Of a stretch of 64,000 nucleotides of DNA, positions 46,586-56,198 are shown piece after piece. Each line of letters starts with the position of its first letter. The stretch's first letter is position 1. The stretch is from Terribium retamae. Lineage in GTDB: Bacteria > Pseudomonadota > Alphaproteobacteria > Rhizobiales > Rhizobiaceae. A program made the translations under genes and the position numbers. The DNA lies in contig NZ_JAKREW010000006.1 in the NCBI RefSeq assembly GCF_022347545.1, forward strand, positions 140,145 to 204,144, in the 5' to 3' direction. Below the pieces are notes generated by a model that saw nothing but the letters and a program-made list of their open reading frames with translations, made no database searches and was not told where the DNA came from.

Positions 46586-47503
46586 ATGATGCTCGAAACC
46601 GCCCGCCCCTATATCGACATCCACGCCCCAGTGGCCGAGGCATTGGCCGCGGGTCGCCCGGTGGTGGCGCTGGAATCGACCATCATCACCCACGGCATGC
46701 CTTACCCAGACAATGGCGCGATGGCGGCCAATGTCGAAAAGATCATTTCGGATGAAGGCGCGGTGCCGGCGACGATTGCGGTCGTCAACGGTCGCATCAA
46801 GATCGGCTTGTCCGACGGCGAACGGGAATCGCTCGCCATGACCGACGACGCCATGAAGCTATCGCGCGCCGACTTTGCCTTTGCCGTCGCCGAAGGTCGT
46901 ACCGGCGGCACCACGGTGGCGGCCACCATGATCGCGGCGCATATGGCCGGCATCAAGGTATTCGCCACCGGTGGTATCGGCGGCGTGCACAAGGGCGCTG
47001 AGAAGAGCTTCGACATTTCCGCCGACCTCGACGAATTGGCGCGCACGCCGGTCATCGTTGTGTCGGCCGGTGCCAAGGCCATCCTCGACATTGAAAAGAC
47101 GCTGGAAGTTCTGGAAACGCGCGGCGTGCCGGTGATCGGCCATGGCTGCGAGACGATGCCGGCCTTCTGGTCGCGTCAATCGCCCTTCCGGGCACCGCTG
47201 ACGCTGGATGCACCCGAAAAGATCGCCAAACTGTTCAAGACGCGCCAAGCGCTTGGTGTCGACGGCGGCATGCTGGTGGCCAATCCGGTTCCGGAGACCG
47301 ACGAAATCCCTGCCGCGGAGATGGCAGGCTATATCGAGGCAGCGCAGAAAGCGGCGGAAGCGCAGAACGTAACCGGCAAAGCGGTGACGCCGTTCCTGCT
47401 CGGCAAGATCCTCGAGATCACCAACGGCCGCAGTCTGAAGACCAACATCGCCCTGGTGGAAAACAATGCCCGCGTTGCGGCAAGGGTCGCCAAGGCACTG
47501 TAA
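46586..47503 (+). CDS. psuG: Pseudouridine-5'-phosphate glycosidase
   Basis: 305-residue PsuG (IndA family), reversible C-glycosidase making uracil and ribose-5-phosphate from pseudouridine-5'-phosphate. Motifs: VVALESTIITHGMPYPDN, GRTGGTTVAATMIAAHMAGI, FATGGIGGVHKGAEKSFDIS (metal/phosphate and catalytic Asp), and VVSAGAKAILDI with the catalytic lysine. Two tandem ATGs; GGAG lies six bases before the first. Follows psuK; no dedicated transporter is visible. Confidence 0.95.
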   Translation: MMLETARPYIDIHAPVAEALAAGRPVVALESTIITHGMPYPDNGAMAANVEKIISDEGAVPATIAVVNGRIKIGLSDGERESLAMTDDAMKLSRADFAFAVAEGRTGGTTVAATMIAAHMAGIKVFATGGIGGVHKGAEKSFDISADLDELARTPVIVVSAGAKAILDIEKTLEVLETRGVPVIGHGCETMPAFWSRQSPFRAPLTLDAPEKIAKLFKTRQALGVDGGMLVANPVPETDEIPAAEMAGYIEAAQKAAEAQNVTGKAVTPFLLGKILEITNGRSLKTNIALVENNARVAARVAKAL

Positions 47504-47515
47504 GCGACCGGACAG

Positions 47516-47839
47516 TTATTTTCCGGAGCGCAGACCAGCCTCATAAGACTTCTTCGCCCAGATGGCCATTTCATCGGGATCGTCTGCGGCTCCATCCGGC
47601 AATGTCCAGTAAGGCATAGCAACCTGCTTGCCATGGTGCGAGCCAATATAGGTCCATTGCGTGCAGCCGGCTGCGTCGAACTCGCGGGCAAGTTCGGCAT
47701 CCCCCTTCAGCATCAGCTCGCCGCGCAGTTCGATGGCGACGATCACGCCATCGAAATAGATGCCCTTGCCGCCAAACAGGCGGCGGATGCTGACAGGGCC
47801 GAGGCCCGCGAAAAGGTCTGTGATCGCGTCATTGTCCAT
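47516..47839 (-). CDS. TfoX N-terminal-domain protein
   Basis: 107-residue protein matching the TfoX/Sxy N-terminal domain: LGPVSIRRLFGGKGIYFDGVIVAIE, then a YWTLPDGAADDPDEMAIWAKKSYEAG end. Full-length TfoX regulates competence in gammaproteobacteria; stand-alone domains like this in rhizobia have no known role. The ATG at 47839 is my choice; one five codons upstream has GAGG too close to be ideal. It converges with psuG. Confidence 0.75.
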   Translation of the reverse strand: MDNDAITDLFAGLGPVSIRRLFGGKGIYFDGVIVAIELRGELMLKGDAELAREFDAAGCTQWTYIGSHHGKQVAMPYWTLPDGAADDPDEMAIWAKKSYEAGLRSGK

Positions 47840-47865
47840 GGCCGATCTTGTCATGAACCTCAGGG

Positions 47866-47963
47866 CAATTCCAGGAAAAGTGTGCGCCGGTTTTCCATCA
47901 GGAACTTTGTCAAAACAAAGGGTTAGAGCGTCTCCCCGTTTCCATGAAAAATGGAAATGCTCC
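47866..47963. repeat. RIME-like intergenic repeat, copy 3
   Basis: Begins ATTCCAGGAAAAGTG, contains CAAAACAAAGGGTTAGAGCG and ends with a TTTCCAT/ATGGAAA hairpin. Same module order as copy 1 at 13257, here properly intergenic between divergent genes. Confidence 0.7.
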
Positions 47964-48040
47964 AGCGGTCGTCACGGCGCAACCAAAGCTCTCCTGACAG
48001 GTTTAACCCTCACAGGATCTAGAATTTCGAGGAAACGATC

Positions 48041-48538
48041 ATGCCCCTGCTTCTTAAAGGCTCCTGCCGTTGTGGCGCCGTCAATTTCCAGGCGGAAAGC
48101 CAGACGCCAGTGCCTTACCAGCTCTGCTATTGTTCGATCTGCCGCAAACAGCAGGGCGGAGGCGGATATGCGATCAACCTTGGTGCAGACTCCGCCACCT
48201 TGAAGATAACCGGGAGCGAAAACCTCGGCGTCTATCGCGCTGAGATTCAGGACGACGAACGCCCGGTGTGCGAGACGTCCACAGGCGAACGCAATTTCTG
48301 CAGGAAGTGCGGTTCGGCGCTGTGGCTCTACGACCCAACCTGGCCGGAACTCGTGCATCCATTTGCGTCAGCCATCGATACAGACTTGCCCGTGCCACCG
48401 GAGCGCACGCATCTGATGCTGAAGTACAAGGCAAGTTGGGTGGAACCAGAGATCCACGAGGGCGACAAAGTGTTCGATCTCTACCCTGAGGAATCGATTG
48501 CCGACTGGCACCGAAGAACCGGTATGTGGGTGGAGTAA
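48041..48538 (+). CDS. GFA/CENP-V family zinc protein
   Basis: 165-residue protein of the glutathione-dependent formaldehyde-activating (GFA) family. The zinc cysteines are visible: GSCRCGAV (Cys9, Cys11), LCYCSICRK (Cys29, Cys31, Cys34) and NFCRKCGSAL (Cys87, Cys90). Only some members act on S-hydroxymethylglutathione, so the enzymatic role is uncertain. It stands alone after the RIME-like repeat. Confidence 0.88.
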   Translation: MPLLLKGSCRCGAVNFQAESQTPVPYQLCYCSICRKQQGGGGYAINLGADSATLKITGSENLGVYRAEIQDDERPVCETSTGERNFCRKCGSALWLYDPTWPELVHPFASAIDTDLPVPPERTHLMLKYKASWVEPEIHEGDKVFDLYPEESIADWHRRTGMWVE

Positions 48539-48571
48539 GTTCGATTCTTCAATTAACGGAGAAGAGAAGGA

Positions 48572-49039
48572 TTAGTCTTCGCCGGCAAAATCTTGAAGCG
48601 CCTGCCCCGTTAGGCGGAAGAACACTTTCTCCTCCTCCCGCATGGCGCCCGTCTCATCATAGAAAGCGAGCAGCCGGACATTGTTGCGGTCAGCAGTCCA
48701 GTCGACGCGAGAGAGGCCGCGTGCAACGGCGAGGCGGGCAAGTCTCCGCAAGAGGGCTTGACCAACACCGCGGCCGCGTACCGCCTCGGCGACGAACAGA
48801 TCCTTAAGAAAGAACCCGCTCTTCAGGCCAGGACCGGGATAAATCGTCGAGAAGGTGGCAAAACCGATCAGTCGGTCGGTTTCAGCGACGAGAATTTCGA
48901 CGCCTGCCGGCAAGCTGGCGAGATCGGCGAGGATCACATCCTTTGCCGGACACGGCACGCCATAATGTTGCTGCATCTGTTCGAAGAGCGCGGCAAGCTT
49001 GATCAAGTCGGTCTTTTCAGCAGGGCGGATGGAGATCAT
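48572..49039 (-). CDS. GNAT family N-acetyltransferase
   Basis: 155-residue acetyltransferase of the diamine-acetyltransferase-like subgroup. It has ISIRPAEKTDLIKLAALFEQM, LKDLFVAEAVRGRGVGQALLRRLA (CoA loop) and GLSRVDWTADRNNVRLLAFYDETGA, the latter typical of spermidine/ectoine-type enzymes. The substrate is unknown. It lies 32 bases after the sufA stop on the same strand and could be read through from the suf operon. Confidence 0.87.
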   Translation of the reverse strand: MISIRPAEKTDLIKLAALFEQMQQHYGVPCPAKDVILADLASLPAGVEILVAETDRLIGFATFSTIYPGPGLKSGFFLKDLFVAEAVRGRGVGQALLRRLARLAVARGLSRVDWTADRNNVRLLAFYDETGAMREEEKVFFRLTGQALQDFAGED

Positions 49040-49071
49040 GCCCGCCTCTCCTGCATCACCGCTGAAAGATT

Positions 49072-49458
49072 TCAGGCAGCGCTCTGCGCGCGGGCTTCGG
49101 CCAGTGCCTTGAGGTCGGCTGGTTTCAATTCCACGGACTCACCGCAACCGCAGGCCGAGGACTGGTTCGGGTTGCGGAAAGTGAAGCCGGTGCGCAGCGT
49201 GGTGCGTTCGAAATCCATCTCGGTACCGAACAGAAACAACGCTGCTTCCGGGGCGACATAGACATGCGCGCCGTCGCGCTCGACATGGTCGTCCTTGGGA
49301 TTCGGCTCGGTCACAAGGTCGACCGTGTATTCCATGCCGGCACAGCCGCCCTTCTTGATGCCGAGACGGATGCCCTGCGCGTTCTCACGCGTGGCCATGA
49401 TCTCGCGAACGCGCTCGGCGGCCTTGTCGGTCATTGAGATGACGGCGAAGCGTCCCAT
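49072..49458 (-). CDS. sufA: A-type iron-sulfur carrier
   Basis: 128-residue HesB/IscA/SufA protein. SMTDKAAERVREIM, GIRLGIKKGGCAGMEYTVD (first ligand Cys) and the C-terminal SSACGCGESVEL (CxC pair) are diagnostic. It accepts a cluster from SufBCD and delivers it to apoproteins. GGAG six bases before the ATG sets the start. Last iron-sulfur gene of the operon, 88 bases after the SufT-like gene. Confidence 0.93.
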   Translation of the reverse strand: MGRFAVISMTDKAAERVREIMATRENAQGIRLGIKKGGCAGMEYTVDLVTEPNPKDDHVERDGAHVYVAPEAALFLFGTEMDFERTTLRTGFTFRNPNQSSACGCGESVELKPADLKALAEARAQSAA

Positions 49459-49546
49459 GTCATTCTCCAGTTTCACGCGGGTTCAAGGCCCACGGAACAA
49501 AGTCTAGCTATAAGATGGTGAAGTTTTTACAGCCGTGCAAGACGGC

Positions 49547-49939
49547 TTAGTACCACCCCACCGCGACCTGAGCCTCTTCCGACATGCGGTCGGGCGTCCA
49601 TGGCGGATCGAAAACCATCTTGACCTCGACGCCTGAGACACCCTCCACGGCGCCGACGGCATTTTCGACCCAGCCAGGCATTTCGCCGGCCACCGGACAG
49701 CCCGGGGCAGTCAGCGTCATGTCGATTTTGACGGTGCGGTCATCCTCGATGTCGATCTTGTAGACCAGCCCGAGTTCATAAATGTCGGCGGGGATCTCCG
49801 GATCATAGACCGTCTTCAGCGCCGAAACGATGTCGTCGGTAATACGCGCCAGTTCGTCTGCTGGAATAGCCGAAACGGGAGCAGTCTCGGCTGAGACGGC
49901 CTGCGGCGTTTCCGTTTCAGTGATCGCGGCGTCTTCCAT
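49547..49939 (-). CDS. SUF-associated MIP18/DUF59 protein (SufT-like)
   Basis: 130-residue protein. The DUF59 domain spans about 30-130: ITDDIVSALKTVYDPEIPADIYELGLVYKI, TLTAPGCPVAGEMPGWVENA (the conserved TxxxCP cysteine) and VFDPPWTPDRMSEEA. Such proteins help iron-sulfur maturation and are called SufT when encoded in suf operons. The first 25 residues are a low-complexity lead. The gap to the sufS stop is four bases. Confidence 0.88.
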   Translation of the reverse strand: MEDAAITETETPQAVSAETAPVSAIPADELARITDDIVSALKTVYDPEIPADIYELGLVYKIDIEDDRTVKIDMTLTAPGCPVAGEMPGWVENAVGAVEGVSGVEVKMVFDPPWTPDRMSEEAQVAVGWY

Positions 49940-49943
49940 AGCT

Positions 49944-51185
49944 TTACCCGAAGAATTTCCGTGCTTTTTCCAGCGCCTCGACAAGCGCGTCAACTTCCGC
50001 ACGCGTGTTGTACATGCCGAAGGATGCCCTGCATGTGGAGGTGACACCGAAGCGTTTCAACAGCGGCTGGGCACAATGCGTGCCCGCGCGGACCGCAACA
50101 CCCTGCCGGTCAATCACCATCGACACGTCGTGGGCATGGATGCCCTTGAGTTCGAAGGAGATGATGGCGCCCTTGTCCGGCGCGTCGCCAAAGATGCGCA
50201 GCGAGTTGACGGAGCGCAGCCTTTCATGCGCATAGGCCTTCAAATCAGCCTCGTGCGCCGCGATCCGCTCCCGACCCACCTTTTCCATATATTCGAGCGC
50301 GGCACCCAGGCCGATCGCCTGCACGATCGGCGGCGTGCCGGCCTCGAAGCGATGCGGCGGATCGTTGTAGGTGACGATATCTTCCGTCACTTCTTCGATC
50401 ATCTCGCCACCGCCCATGAAAGGCCGCATGGCCTCCAGCCGCTCCTTCTTGCCGTAGAGGACACCGATACCGGAAGGACCATAGACCTTGTGGCCGGTGA
50501 AAACGAAGAAGTCGCAGTCGAGATCCCGGACGTCGATCGGCATGTGCACGGCGCTCTGGCTGCCGTCGACTAAAACCGGAATGCCACGCTGGTGCGCGAT
50601 CCGGCAGATCTCTTTGATCGGCGTCACCGTGCCCAGCGCGTTCGACATCTGGGTAATGGCGACAAGCCTGGTGCGGTCGGTCAGCCGCTTCTCGAATTCC
50701 TCGACGTGGAATGCCCCGAAATCGTCCACGGGCACCCAGACCAGCTTGGCGCCCTGGCGCTCGCGGATGAAATGCCATGGCACGATGTTGGAGTGGTGCT
50801 CCATGATGGAGAGCACGATTTCGTCGCCTTCGCCGATATTCGGCATGCCCCAGCCGTAGGCCACCGTATTGATGGCGGCAGTGGTGTTGGAGGTGAAGAC
50901 GATGTTGTCGGTGCTCGGCGCATTCAGGAAGCGCCGCACGGTTTCGCGTGCATTTTCATAGGCATCGGTGGCTGTGTTCGACAGGAAGTGCAGGCCACGA
51001 TGAACGTTGGCATATTCCTTGGAATAAGCGTGCTGGACAGCGTCCAGCACCGCCTGCGGTTTCTGCGCCGAAGCACCATTGTCGAGATAGACCAGAGGCT
51101 TGCCGTAGACCTCGCGCGACAGGATCGGGAAGTCGCGGCGGATCGCCTCGACATCGTAGGGGGTGGTGTTCAGCACTTGGTCCAT
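49944..51185 (-). CDS. sufS: Cysteine desulfurase SufS (group II)
   Basis: 413-residue PLP enzyme that takes sulfur from cysteine for cluster assembly. PLP lysine is in FTGHKVYGPSGIG (Lys233); the persulfide cysteine is in RAGTHCAQPLL (Cys371), in the short loop typical of group II enzymes. HHSNIVPWHF is conserved. Full length. It is separated from sufD by a stop-rich repeat, unusual for tightly packed suf operons. Confidence 0.97.
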   Translation of the reverse strand: MDQVLNTTPYDVEAIRRDFPILSREVYGKPLVYLDNGASAQKPQAVLDAVQHAYSKEYANVHRGLHFLSNTATDAYENARETVRRFLNAPSTDNIVFTSNTTAAINTVAYGWGMPNIGEGDEIVLSIMEHHSNIVPWHFIRERQGAKLVWVPVDDFGAFHVEEFEKRLTDRTRLVAITQMSNALGTVTPIKEICRIAHQRGIPVLVDGSQSAVHMPIDVRDLDCDFFVFTGHKVYGPSGIGVLYGKKERLEAMRPFMGGGEMIEEVTEDIVTYNDPPHRFEAGTPPIVQAIGLGAALEYMEKVGRERIAAHEADLKAYAHERLRSVNSLRIFGDAPDKGAIISFELKGIHAHDVSMVIDRQGVAVRAGTHCAQPLLKRFGVTSTCRASFGMYNTRAEVDALVEALEKARKFFG

Positions 51186-51198
51186 TTCCTACCCAAAG

Positions 51199-51273
51199 TG
51201 AATAGTGAGTAGTTGTCAGTCAGCGGCGGCATGGTTCCCCTCTACTCACCACTCACTATTCGCTACTCACTAC
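51199..51273. repeat. Stop-codon-rich inverted repeat (GTGAGTAG type), copy 2
   Basis: Left arm GTGAATAGTGAGTAG (51199-51213); right arm made of CTACTCACC, ACTCACTATTCG and CTACTCACTAC (51242-51273). It fills the sufD-sufS gap. The sufD stop TAG is the first unit of the repeat read on the minus strand. Same unit as at 18908-18981. Confidence 0.65.
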
Positions 51274-52538
51274 CCGTGCGTCGCGAACCATTCATCGAGC
51301 TTGCCTTCCAGCGTCTCGACGATCTGCTCGTCTTCCAGTTCCTCGATCACTTCCGCGACGAAGGCCTTCACCAGCAAGCCGCGCGCGGTCTTCTCGTCGA
51401 TGCCGCGCGCCATCAGGTAAAAGAGATGACCGTGGTCGATCTCGGTGACAGTCGCGCCGTGGCCGCACTGGACGTCGTCGGCGAAGATTTCCAGCTCCGG
51501 CTTGGTCGAGAACTCGCCGTCATCAGACAAAAGCAAGGTGTTGCAGGCCATCTTGGCATCGGTCTTCTGCGCATATTGATGCACATTGATACGACCCTGG
51601 AAAACGCCGCGCGCCTTGCCGGTGACGACGTTGCGGATCACTTCCGTCGACGTCGTGTGCGGCACGGCATGGTCGAGCACCATGGTCACGTCGGTATGGG
51701 TGTCACCAGCCAGAAGGTTGACGCCACGCAGCTTGAAATCAGCGCCTTCGCCCTTGGTCGCCACTACGACTTCCTGGCGCACCAGCTTGCCACCGGCATT
51801 CAGGAAGAACAAGGTGAGCTTGGCGTCCTTGCCGATCCAGGCCTTGAACTGGGCAAGATGCGACGCCGTCTCCGGTTGTTCCTGCACGATCAACCAGGTC
51901 GCTTCCGCACCCTCGTCCAGCGTCAGCTGGCTGATGGACGATGTGAGTGCAGTGCCCTCGCCGGTCTGACGTTCGACGATAACCGCCTTGGCACCCTTGC
52001 CGACGCGCACCGGCAGCCGCACATGGCTCTGGCCACCGGCTTGCACGTTCTGCAGTTCGATCGGCTTTTTCAGTTCGACCCCATCAGCGATGTCGACAAA
52101 CACGCCGTCGGCGACAAAAGCCGTGTTCAGCGCACCGATAGCATCATCGGCACCATACAGATCGAGCGCCGGAGCGAAGCTGCCGTCGGTCAGCTTGTCC
52201 GATAGGCGGGCGAACGAGACACCCTCAAGCGTCGGGAACTTGGCGGTGGAGGCGCCGTTCAGCACCGAAACCACGGTCGAATCTTCGATCACCGGTGTCA
52301 CCGCCTTGGCGGCAGCGGACGGATCAAAGCCAGGAACTGCCGGCAGCAAGGTGCGCAAATTGGTATAGTGCCAGCTTTCGATGCGCTTGGTGGGCAGGCC
52401 AGCCTTCAACGCTTCGACGGCGTTGTCGCGCCGAACCATGACTTCGCCGTCACCCGGCAGCAGCGACTGCCGCTCGCCGAACGCATCGATCAGTGACGTC
52501 TCGGCCTGCGTCAGCTGCTGTGGAACATGTGCGTTCAT
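51270..52538 (-). CDS. sufD: Fe-S assembly protein SufD
   Basis: 422-residue scaffold component of the SufBCD complex. The C-terminal beta-helix core includes RINVHQYAQKTDAKMACNTL and GATVTEIDHGHLFYLMARGI, matching the SufD/SufB family, but the N-terminal half is divergent, as usual for SufD. ATG start ten bases after the sufC stop. Part of the operon that runs from the upstream cysteine desulfurase to sufA. Confidence 0.93.
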   Translation of the reverse strand: MNAHVPQQLTQAETSLIDAFGERQSLLPGDGEVMVRRDNAVEALKAGLPTKRIESWHYTNLRTLLPAVPGFDPSAAAKAVTPVIEDSTVVSVLNGASTAKFPTLEGVSFARLSDKLTDGSFAPALDLYGADDAIGALNTAFVADGVFVDIADGVELKKPIELQNVQAGGQSHVRLPVRVGKGAKAVIVERQTGEGTALTSSISQLTLDEGAEATWLIVQEQPETASHLAQFKAWIGKDAKLTLFFLNAGGKLVRQEVVVATKGEGADFKLRGVNLLAGDTHTDVTMVLDHAVPHTTSTEVIRNVVTGKARGVFQGRINVHQYAQKTDAKMACNTLLLSDDGEFSTKPELEIFADDVQCGHGATVTEIDHGHLFYLMARGIDEKTARGLLVKAFVAEVIEELEDEQIVETLEGKLDEWFATHG

Positions 52539-52548
52539 GACAGTCCCC

Positions 52549-53304
52549 TCACGCAGCCTCGCCGATCACGCCGGCGTAACCATTGGCTTCGAGATCGAGC
52601 GCCAGCGATTTGTCGCCGGACTTGATGACCTGGCCCTTGTAGAGCACGTGTACGCTGTCCGGCACGATGTGCTGGAGCAGGCGCTGGTAGTGCGTGATCA
52701 CGACAATGGCGCGGTCGGGCGAACGCAGCGCATTCACGCCATCGGAGACGATCTTCAGCGCGTCGATGTCGAGGCCGGAGTCGGTTTCGTCAAGCACGCA
52801 CAGCTTCGGCTCGAGCAGCTTCATCTGCAGGATCTCGGCACGCTTCTTCTCGCCGCCGGAGAAGCCGACATTGAGCGGACGCTTCAGCATGGCGATGTCC
52901 ATGTTGAGAGAGGCCGCAGCTTCCTTCACCAGCTTCAGGAATTCCGGCACCTTCAGCGGCTCTTCACCACGCGCTTTACGCTGCGCGTTCATGGCCACCT
53001 TCAGGAACTCCATCGTGGCCACGCCCGGTATCTCCATCGGGTACTGGAAGGCGAGGAAGATACCGGCGGCGGCGCGCTCGGCCGGATCCATCTCCAGGAT
53101 CGACTCGCCATTATAGAGAATGTCGCCTTCGGTGACCTCATAGTCCTCGCGGCCGGCGAGGATGTAGGACAGGGTCGACTTGCCGGAGCCGTTCGGGCCC
53201 ATGATGGCTGCGACTTCCCCCTTGTTAACCGTGAGGTTCAGGCCGCGAATGATCTCGGTGCCGTCCTCGGCAATGCGGGCATGCAGGTTCTTGATCTCAA
53301 GCAT
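52549..53304 (-). CDS. sufC: Fe-S assembly ATPase SufC
   Basis: 251-residue ABC-type ATPase of the SufBCD scaffold. Walker A GPNGSGKSTLSYILAG, signature VGFSGGEKKRAEILQMKLL and Walker B CVLDETDSGLDIDALK are all intact. It has no membrane partner; it drives conformational change in SufB-SufD. Start and length are canonical. Confidence 0.97.
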   Translation of the reverse strand: MLEIKNLHARIAEDGTEIIRGLNLTVNKGEVAAIMGPNGSGKSTLSYILAGREDYEVTEGDILYNGESILEMDPAERAAAGIFLAFQYPMEIPGVATMEFLKVAMNAQRKARGEEPLKVPEFLKLVKEAAASLNMDIAMLKRPLNVGFSGGEKKRAEILQMKLLEPKLCVLDETDSGLDIDALKIVSDGVNALRSPDRAIVVITHYQRLLQHIVPDSVHVLYKGQVIKSGDKSLALDLEANGYAGVIGEAA

Positions 53305-53331
53305 TTGTTCTTCCTGAATCTTTTTAAGCGA

Positions 53332-54861
53332 TCAGCCGACCGAGCCTTCGAGCGAAATGCCGATGAGTTTCTGCGCCTCGACGGCGAACTCCATCGGCAG
53401 CTCCTGAATGACATCCTTGACGAAGCCATTGACGATCAGCGCGATAGCCTCCTCTTCGGGAATGCCTCGCTGCATGACGTAGAACTTCTGGTCTTCGGAA
53501 ATCTTCGACGTCGTCGCCTCATGCTCGAACTTGGCGGTCGCGTTCTTGGCTTCCATGTAAGGAACCGTGTGCGCGCCACACTGGTCGCCGATCAGCAGCG
53601 AGTCACAGTTGGTGAAATTGCGCGCGTTGGTCGCCTTGCGATGAGCCGAGACCTGGCCGCGGTAGGTATTCTGGCTGAAGCCGGCCGCGATGCCCTTGGA
53701 AATGATCCGGCTCTTGGTGTTCTTGCCGAGGTGGATCATCTTGGTGCCGCTATCGACCTGCTGATAACCGTTCGAGACCGCGATCGAGTAGAAATTACCC
53801 TGGCTCTCGTCGCCGCGCAGAATGCAGGATGGATACTTCCAGGTGATCGCCGAGCCGGTTTCGACCTGCGTCCAAGAGATCTTCGAACGATGGCCGCGAC
53901 AGTCGCCACGCTTGGTGACGAAGTTGTAGATGCCGCCCTTGCCCTGCGCGTCGCCGGGATACCAGTTCTGCACGGTCGAATATTTGATCTCAGCATCGTC
54001 GAGCGCAACCAGTTCGACGACGGCAGCATGAAGCTGGTTCTCATCGCGCTGCGGCGCGGTGCAGCCTTCCAGATAGGAGACGTAGGCGCCCTCCTCTGCG
54101 ATGATCAGCGTGCGTTCGAACTGGCCGGTATTCTTCTCGTTGATGCGGAAATAGGTGGAAAGCTCCATCGGGCAACGAACGCCCTTCGGCACGAAAACGA
54201 AGGAGCCATCGGTGAAGACCGCCGAGTTCAGCGTGGCGTAGAAATTGTCCGAAGTCGGCACGACCGAGCCCAGATATTTCTTCACCAGTTCCGGATGTTC
54301 GCGGATCGCTTCCGAAATCGAGCAGAAGATCACACCTGCCTTGGCCAACTCTTCCTTGAAGGTGGTAACGACAGAAACCGAGTCGAAGACAGCATCGACC
54401 GCGACGCGACCGGACTTGTAGACGTTGTCGCTGGCATCCTCATCCGACAGTCCGTCGACCGGTGCCTTTTCCTTCTGCACGCCGGCGAGGATTTCCTGCT
54501 CCTTCAGCGGAATACCGAGCTTCTCGTAGACCTTGAGCAACTCGGGATCGACCTCGTCCAGCGACTTCGGACCAGACTGGTTCTTCGGCGCGGCGTAGTA
54601 GTGGATGTCCTGGAAGTCGATCTTGGGGTAGTCGACGCGCGCCCAGGTCGGCTCTTCCAGCGTCAGCCAGCGGCGATACGCTTCAAGACGCCATTCCAGC
54701 ATCCAGTCCGGCTCGTTCTTCTTTTCTGAAATGAAACGGATAATGTCTTCCGAAAGGCCTTTGGGTGCCTTGTCGGTCTCGATCGTCGTTTCGAAGCCAT
54801 ATTTATATTGGTCGACATCGATCTTTCGGACTCGATCGATCGTCTCCTGCACAGCAGGCAT
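53332..54861 (-). CDS. sufB: Fe-S assembly protein SufB
   Basis: 509-residue scaffold subunit on which the cluster is built. It opens [20 protein letters not shown], and the [21 protein letters not shown] segment and [20 protein letters not shown] are typical core strands; [19 protein letters not shown] holds the cysteine close to the cluster site. GGAG lies six bases before the ATG. A 176-base gap separates it from the cysteine desulfurase gene upstream, so an internal promoter is possible. Confidence 0.97.
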   Translation of the reverse strand: MPAVQETIDRVRKIDVDQYKYGFETTIETDKAPKGLSEDIIRFISEKKNEPDWMLEWRLEAYRRWLTLEEPTWARVDYPKIDFQDIHYYAAPKNQSGPKSLDEVDPELLKVYEKLGIPLKEQEILAGVQKEKAPVDGLSDEDASDNVYKSGRVAVDAVFDSVSVVTTFKEELAKAGVIFCSISEAIREHPELVKKYLGSVVPTSDNFYATLNSAVFTDGSFVFVPKGVRCPMELSTYFRINEKNTGQFERTLIIAEEGAYVSYLEGCTAPQRDENQLHAAVVELVALDDAEIKYSTVQNWYPGDAQGKGGIYNFVTKRGDCRGHRSKISWTQVETGSAITWKYPSCILRGDESQGNFYSIAVSNGYQQVDSGTKMIHLGKNTKSRIISKGIAAGFSQNTYRGQVSAHRKATNARNFTNCDSLLIGDQCGAHTVPYMEAKNATAKFEHEATTSKISEDQKFYVMQRGIPEEEAIALIVNGFVKDVIQELPMEFAVEAQKLIGISLEGSVG

Positions 54862-55037
54862 AAGCGTTCTCCATCCATGCCGAGGTCAAGGCCCGGCCGT
54901 TTTCAAACTATGGCACCGCCGATCCGATACGGACCGTGTGGCGGCGTAAGTTCCATATAGTGTGCTCCGGCCAAGAAAACACCCGGCCAACAGGAACACA
55001 CGGCTCTACCAGGCCGAAGCCTGAATTCTTTCCACCT

Positions 55038-56198
55038 TCAGGCGGCTCTTTCCCGTGCTGCGCGGCGAACGACAATGCTCTCCAGCGCCTTGCGAAACCG
55101 TTCGACGTCGTCGGCGCTCGAATGAGCGCCGATCGACACGCGCAGAGCTCCACCCTCCTCGCCATAGCCCATGGCCTTCAGCACATGGCTGGGGCCGACC
55201 TTGCCGGACGAACAAGCTGAGCCCGCCGACAATGCAACACCCGCCAGGTCGAAGGCGATCTGCACCGTCTCGGCCTTGGCGCCCGGAATAGCGAAGAACG
55301 TCGTGTTGGCAAGACGCTCCACGCGCTTTCCGAAGATTTCAGCGTCCGGCACCAGTTCGACAACGATCGTTTCAATGGCGTCGCGACGCTGCCGTACGGC
55401 TTCGATACCGCCGAGACCTGCACGTGCCTCACGCGCGGCTGCGCCGAACCCCGCGATGGCAGCAAGGTTTTCCGTGCCGCCACGATGGCCCTTCTCTTGC
55501 CCTCCACCCGAAACCAGCGGCTGCGGCATCATCAGATCGGAAGCGGCAACGATCGCGCCCACCCCCTTGGGACCGCCGATCTTGTGCGAGGAGAGAATCA
55601 AGTAATCCGCGTAAGGCACTGACATATCGAGCGGATAACGCCCCGCAGCCTGCACCGCGTCGACCACCAGGACACCGCCGGCCGCTTTCACGGTTGCGGC
55701 GATCGCGGCCACCGGCTGGATCACACCGGTTTCGTTGTTGGCGGCGTGGATGGCAACCAGAGGAAGACCCTCGGCCTTGTCATGCCCGGCAAGTGCCGCC
55801 CCCAAAGCATCCAGATCGACGAGACCGTCGGACGTCACGCCAATGCGCGTAACTTTGTCCGACGTGAAGCGGCCACCGTTCAGCACACATGGATGGTCGG
55901 CAGCCGAAACATAGAGGCGTGCCATGCGCAACGCCGCACGCCCCATGCGCCAGTCTGGCGAGAGCAACGTCACCGCCGCCTCTGTCGCACCGGAAGTGAA
56001 GATGACATGGTCGGGTTTGGCGTTGACCAGCGCCGCCACATCGCGGCGCGCATCCTCGATCAAACGCCGCGCCGCACGGCCCTCGGCATGCACCGAGGAG
56101 GGATTTGCCGCATCCAACGCAGCGACCACAGCCACGCGCGCCGCCGGAAGCAGCGGTGCACTGGCATTGTAGTCGAGATAGGCGCGAGGTTCGGCCAT
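55038..56198 (-). CDS. Cysteine desulfurase, NifS/IscS-like (group I)
   Basis: 386-residue PLP enzyme with a group I layout. It opens YLDYNASAPLLPAARVAV, has SSVHAEGRAARRLIEDAR, HAANNETGVIQP, the PLP lysine in LILSSHKIGGPKG (Lys206), and the catalytic cysteine in SAGSACSSGKVGPSH (Cys329) in a long mobile loop. It heads the suf operon, so this operon encodes two cysteine desulfurases. The upstream region carries a probable Irr-type operator. Confidence 0.94.
   Translation of the reverse strand: MAEPRAYLDYNASAPLLPAARVAVVAALDAANPSSVHAEGRAARRLIEDARRDVAALVNAKPDHVIFTSGATEAAVTLLSPDWRMGRAALRMARLYVSAADHPCVLNGGRFTSDKVTRIGVTSDGLVDLDALGAALAGHDKAEGLPLVAIHAANNETGVIQPVAAIAATVKAAGGVLVVDAVQAAGRYPLDMSVPYADYLILSSHKIGGPKGVGAIVAASDLMMPQPLVSGGGQEKGHRGGTENLAAIAGFGAAAREARAGLGGIEAVRQRRDAIETIVVELVPDAEIFGKRVERLANTTFFAIPGAKAETVQIAFDLAGVALSAGSACSSGKVGPSHVLKAMGYGEEGGALRVSIGAHSSADDVERFRKALESIVVRRAARERAA

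Noticed and set aside
52381..54729. A 782-codon open frame antisense to sufD, sufC and sufB
   Set aside because: It crosses three well-defined genes and their boundaries, which a real gene would not do; a codon-bias shadow.
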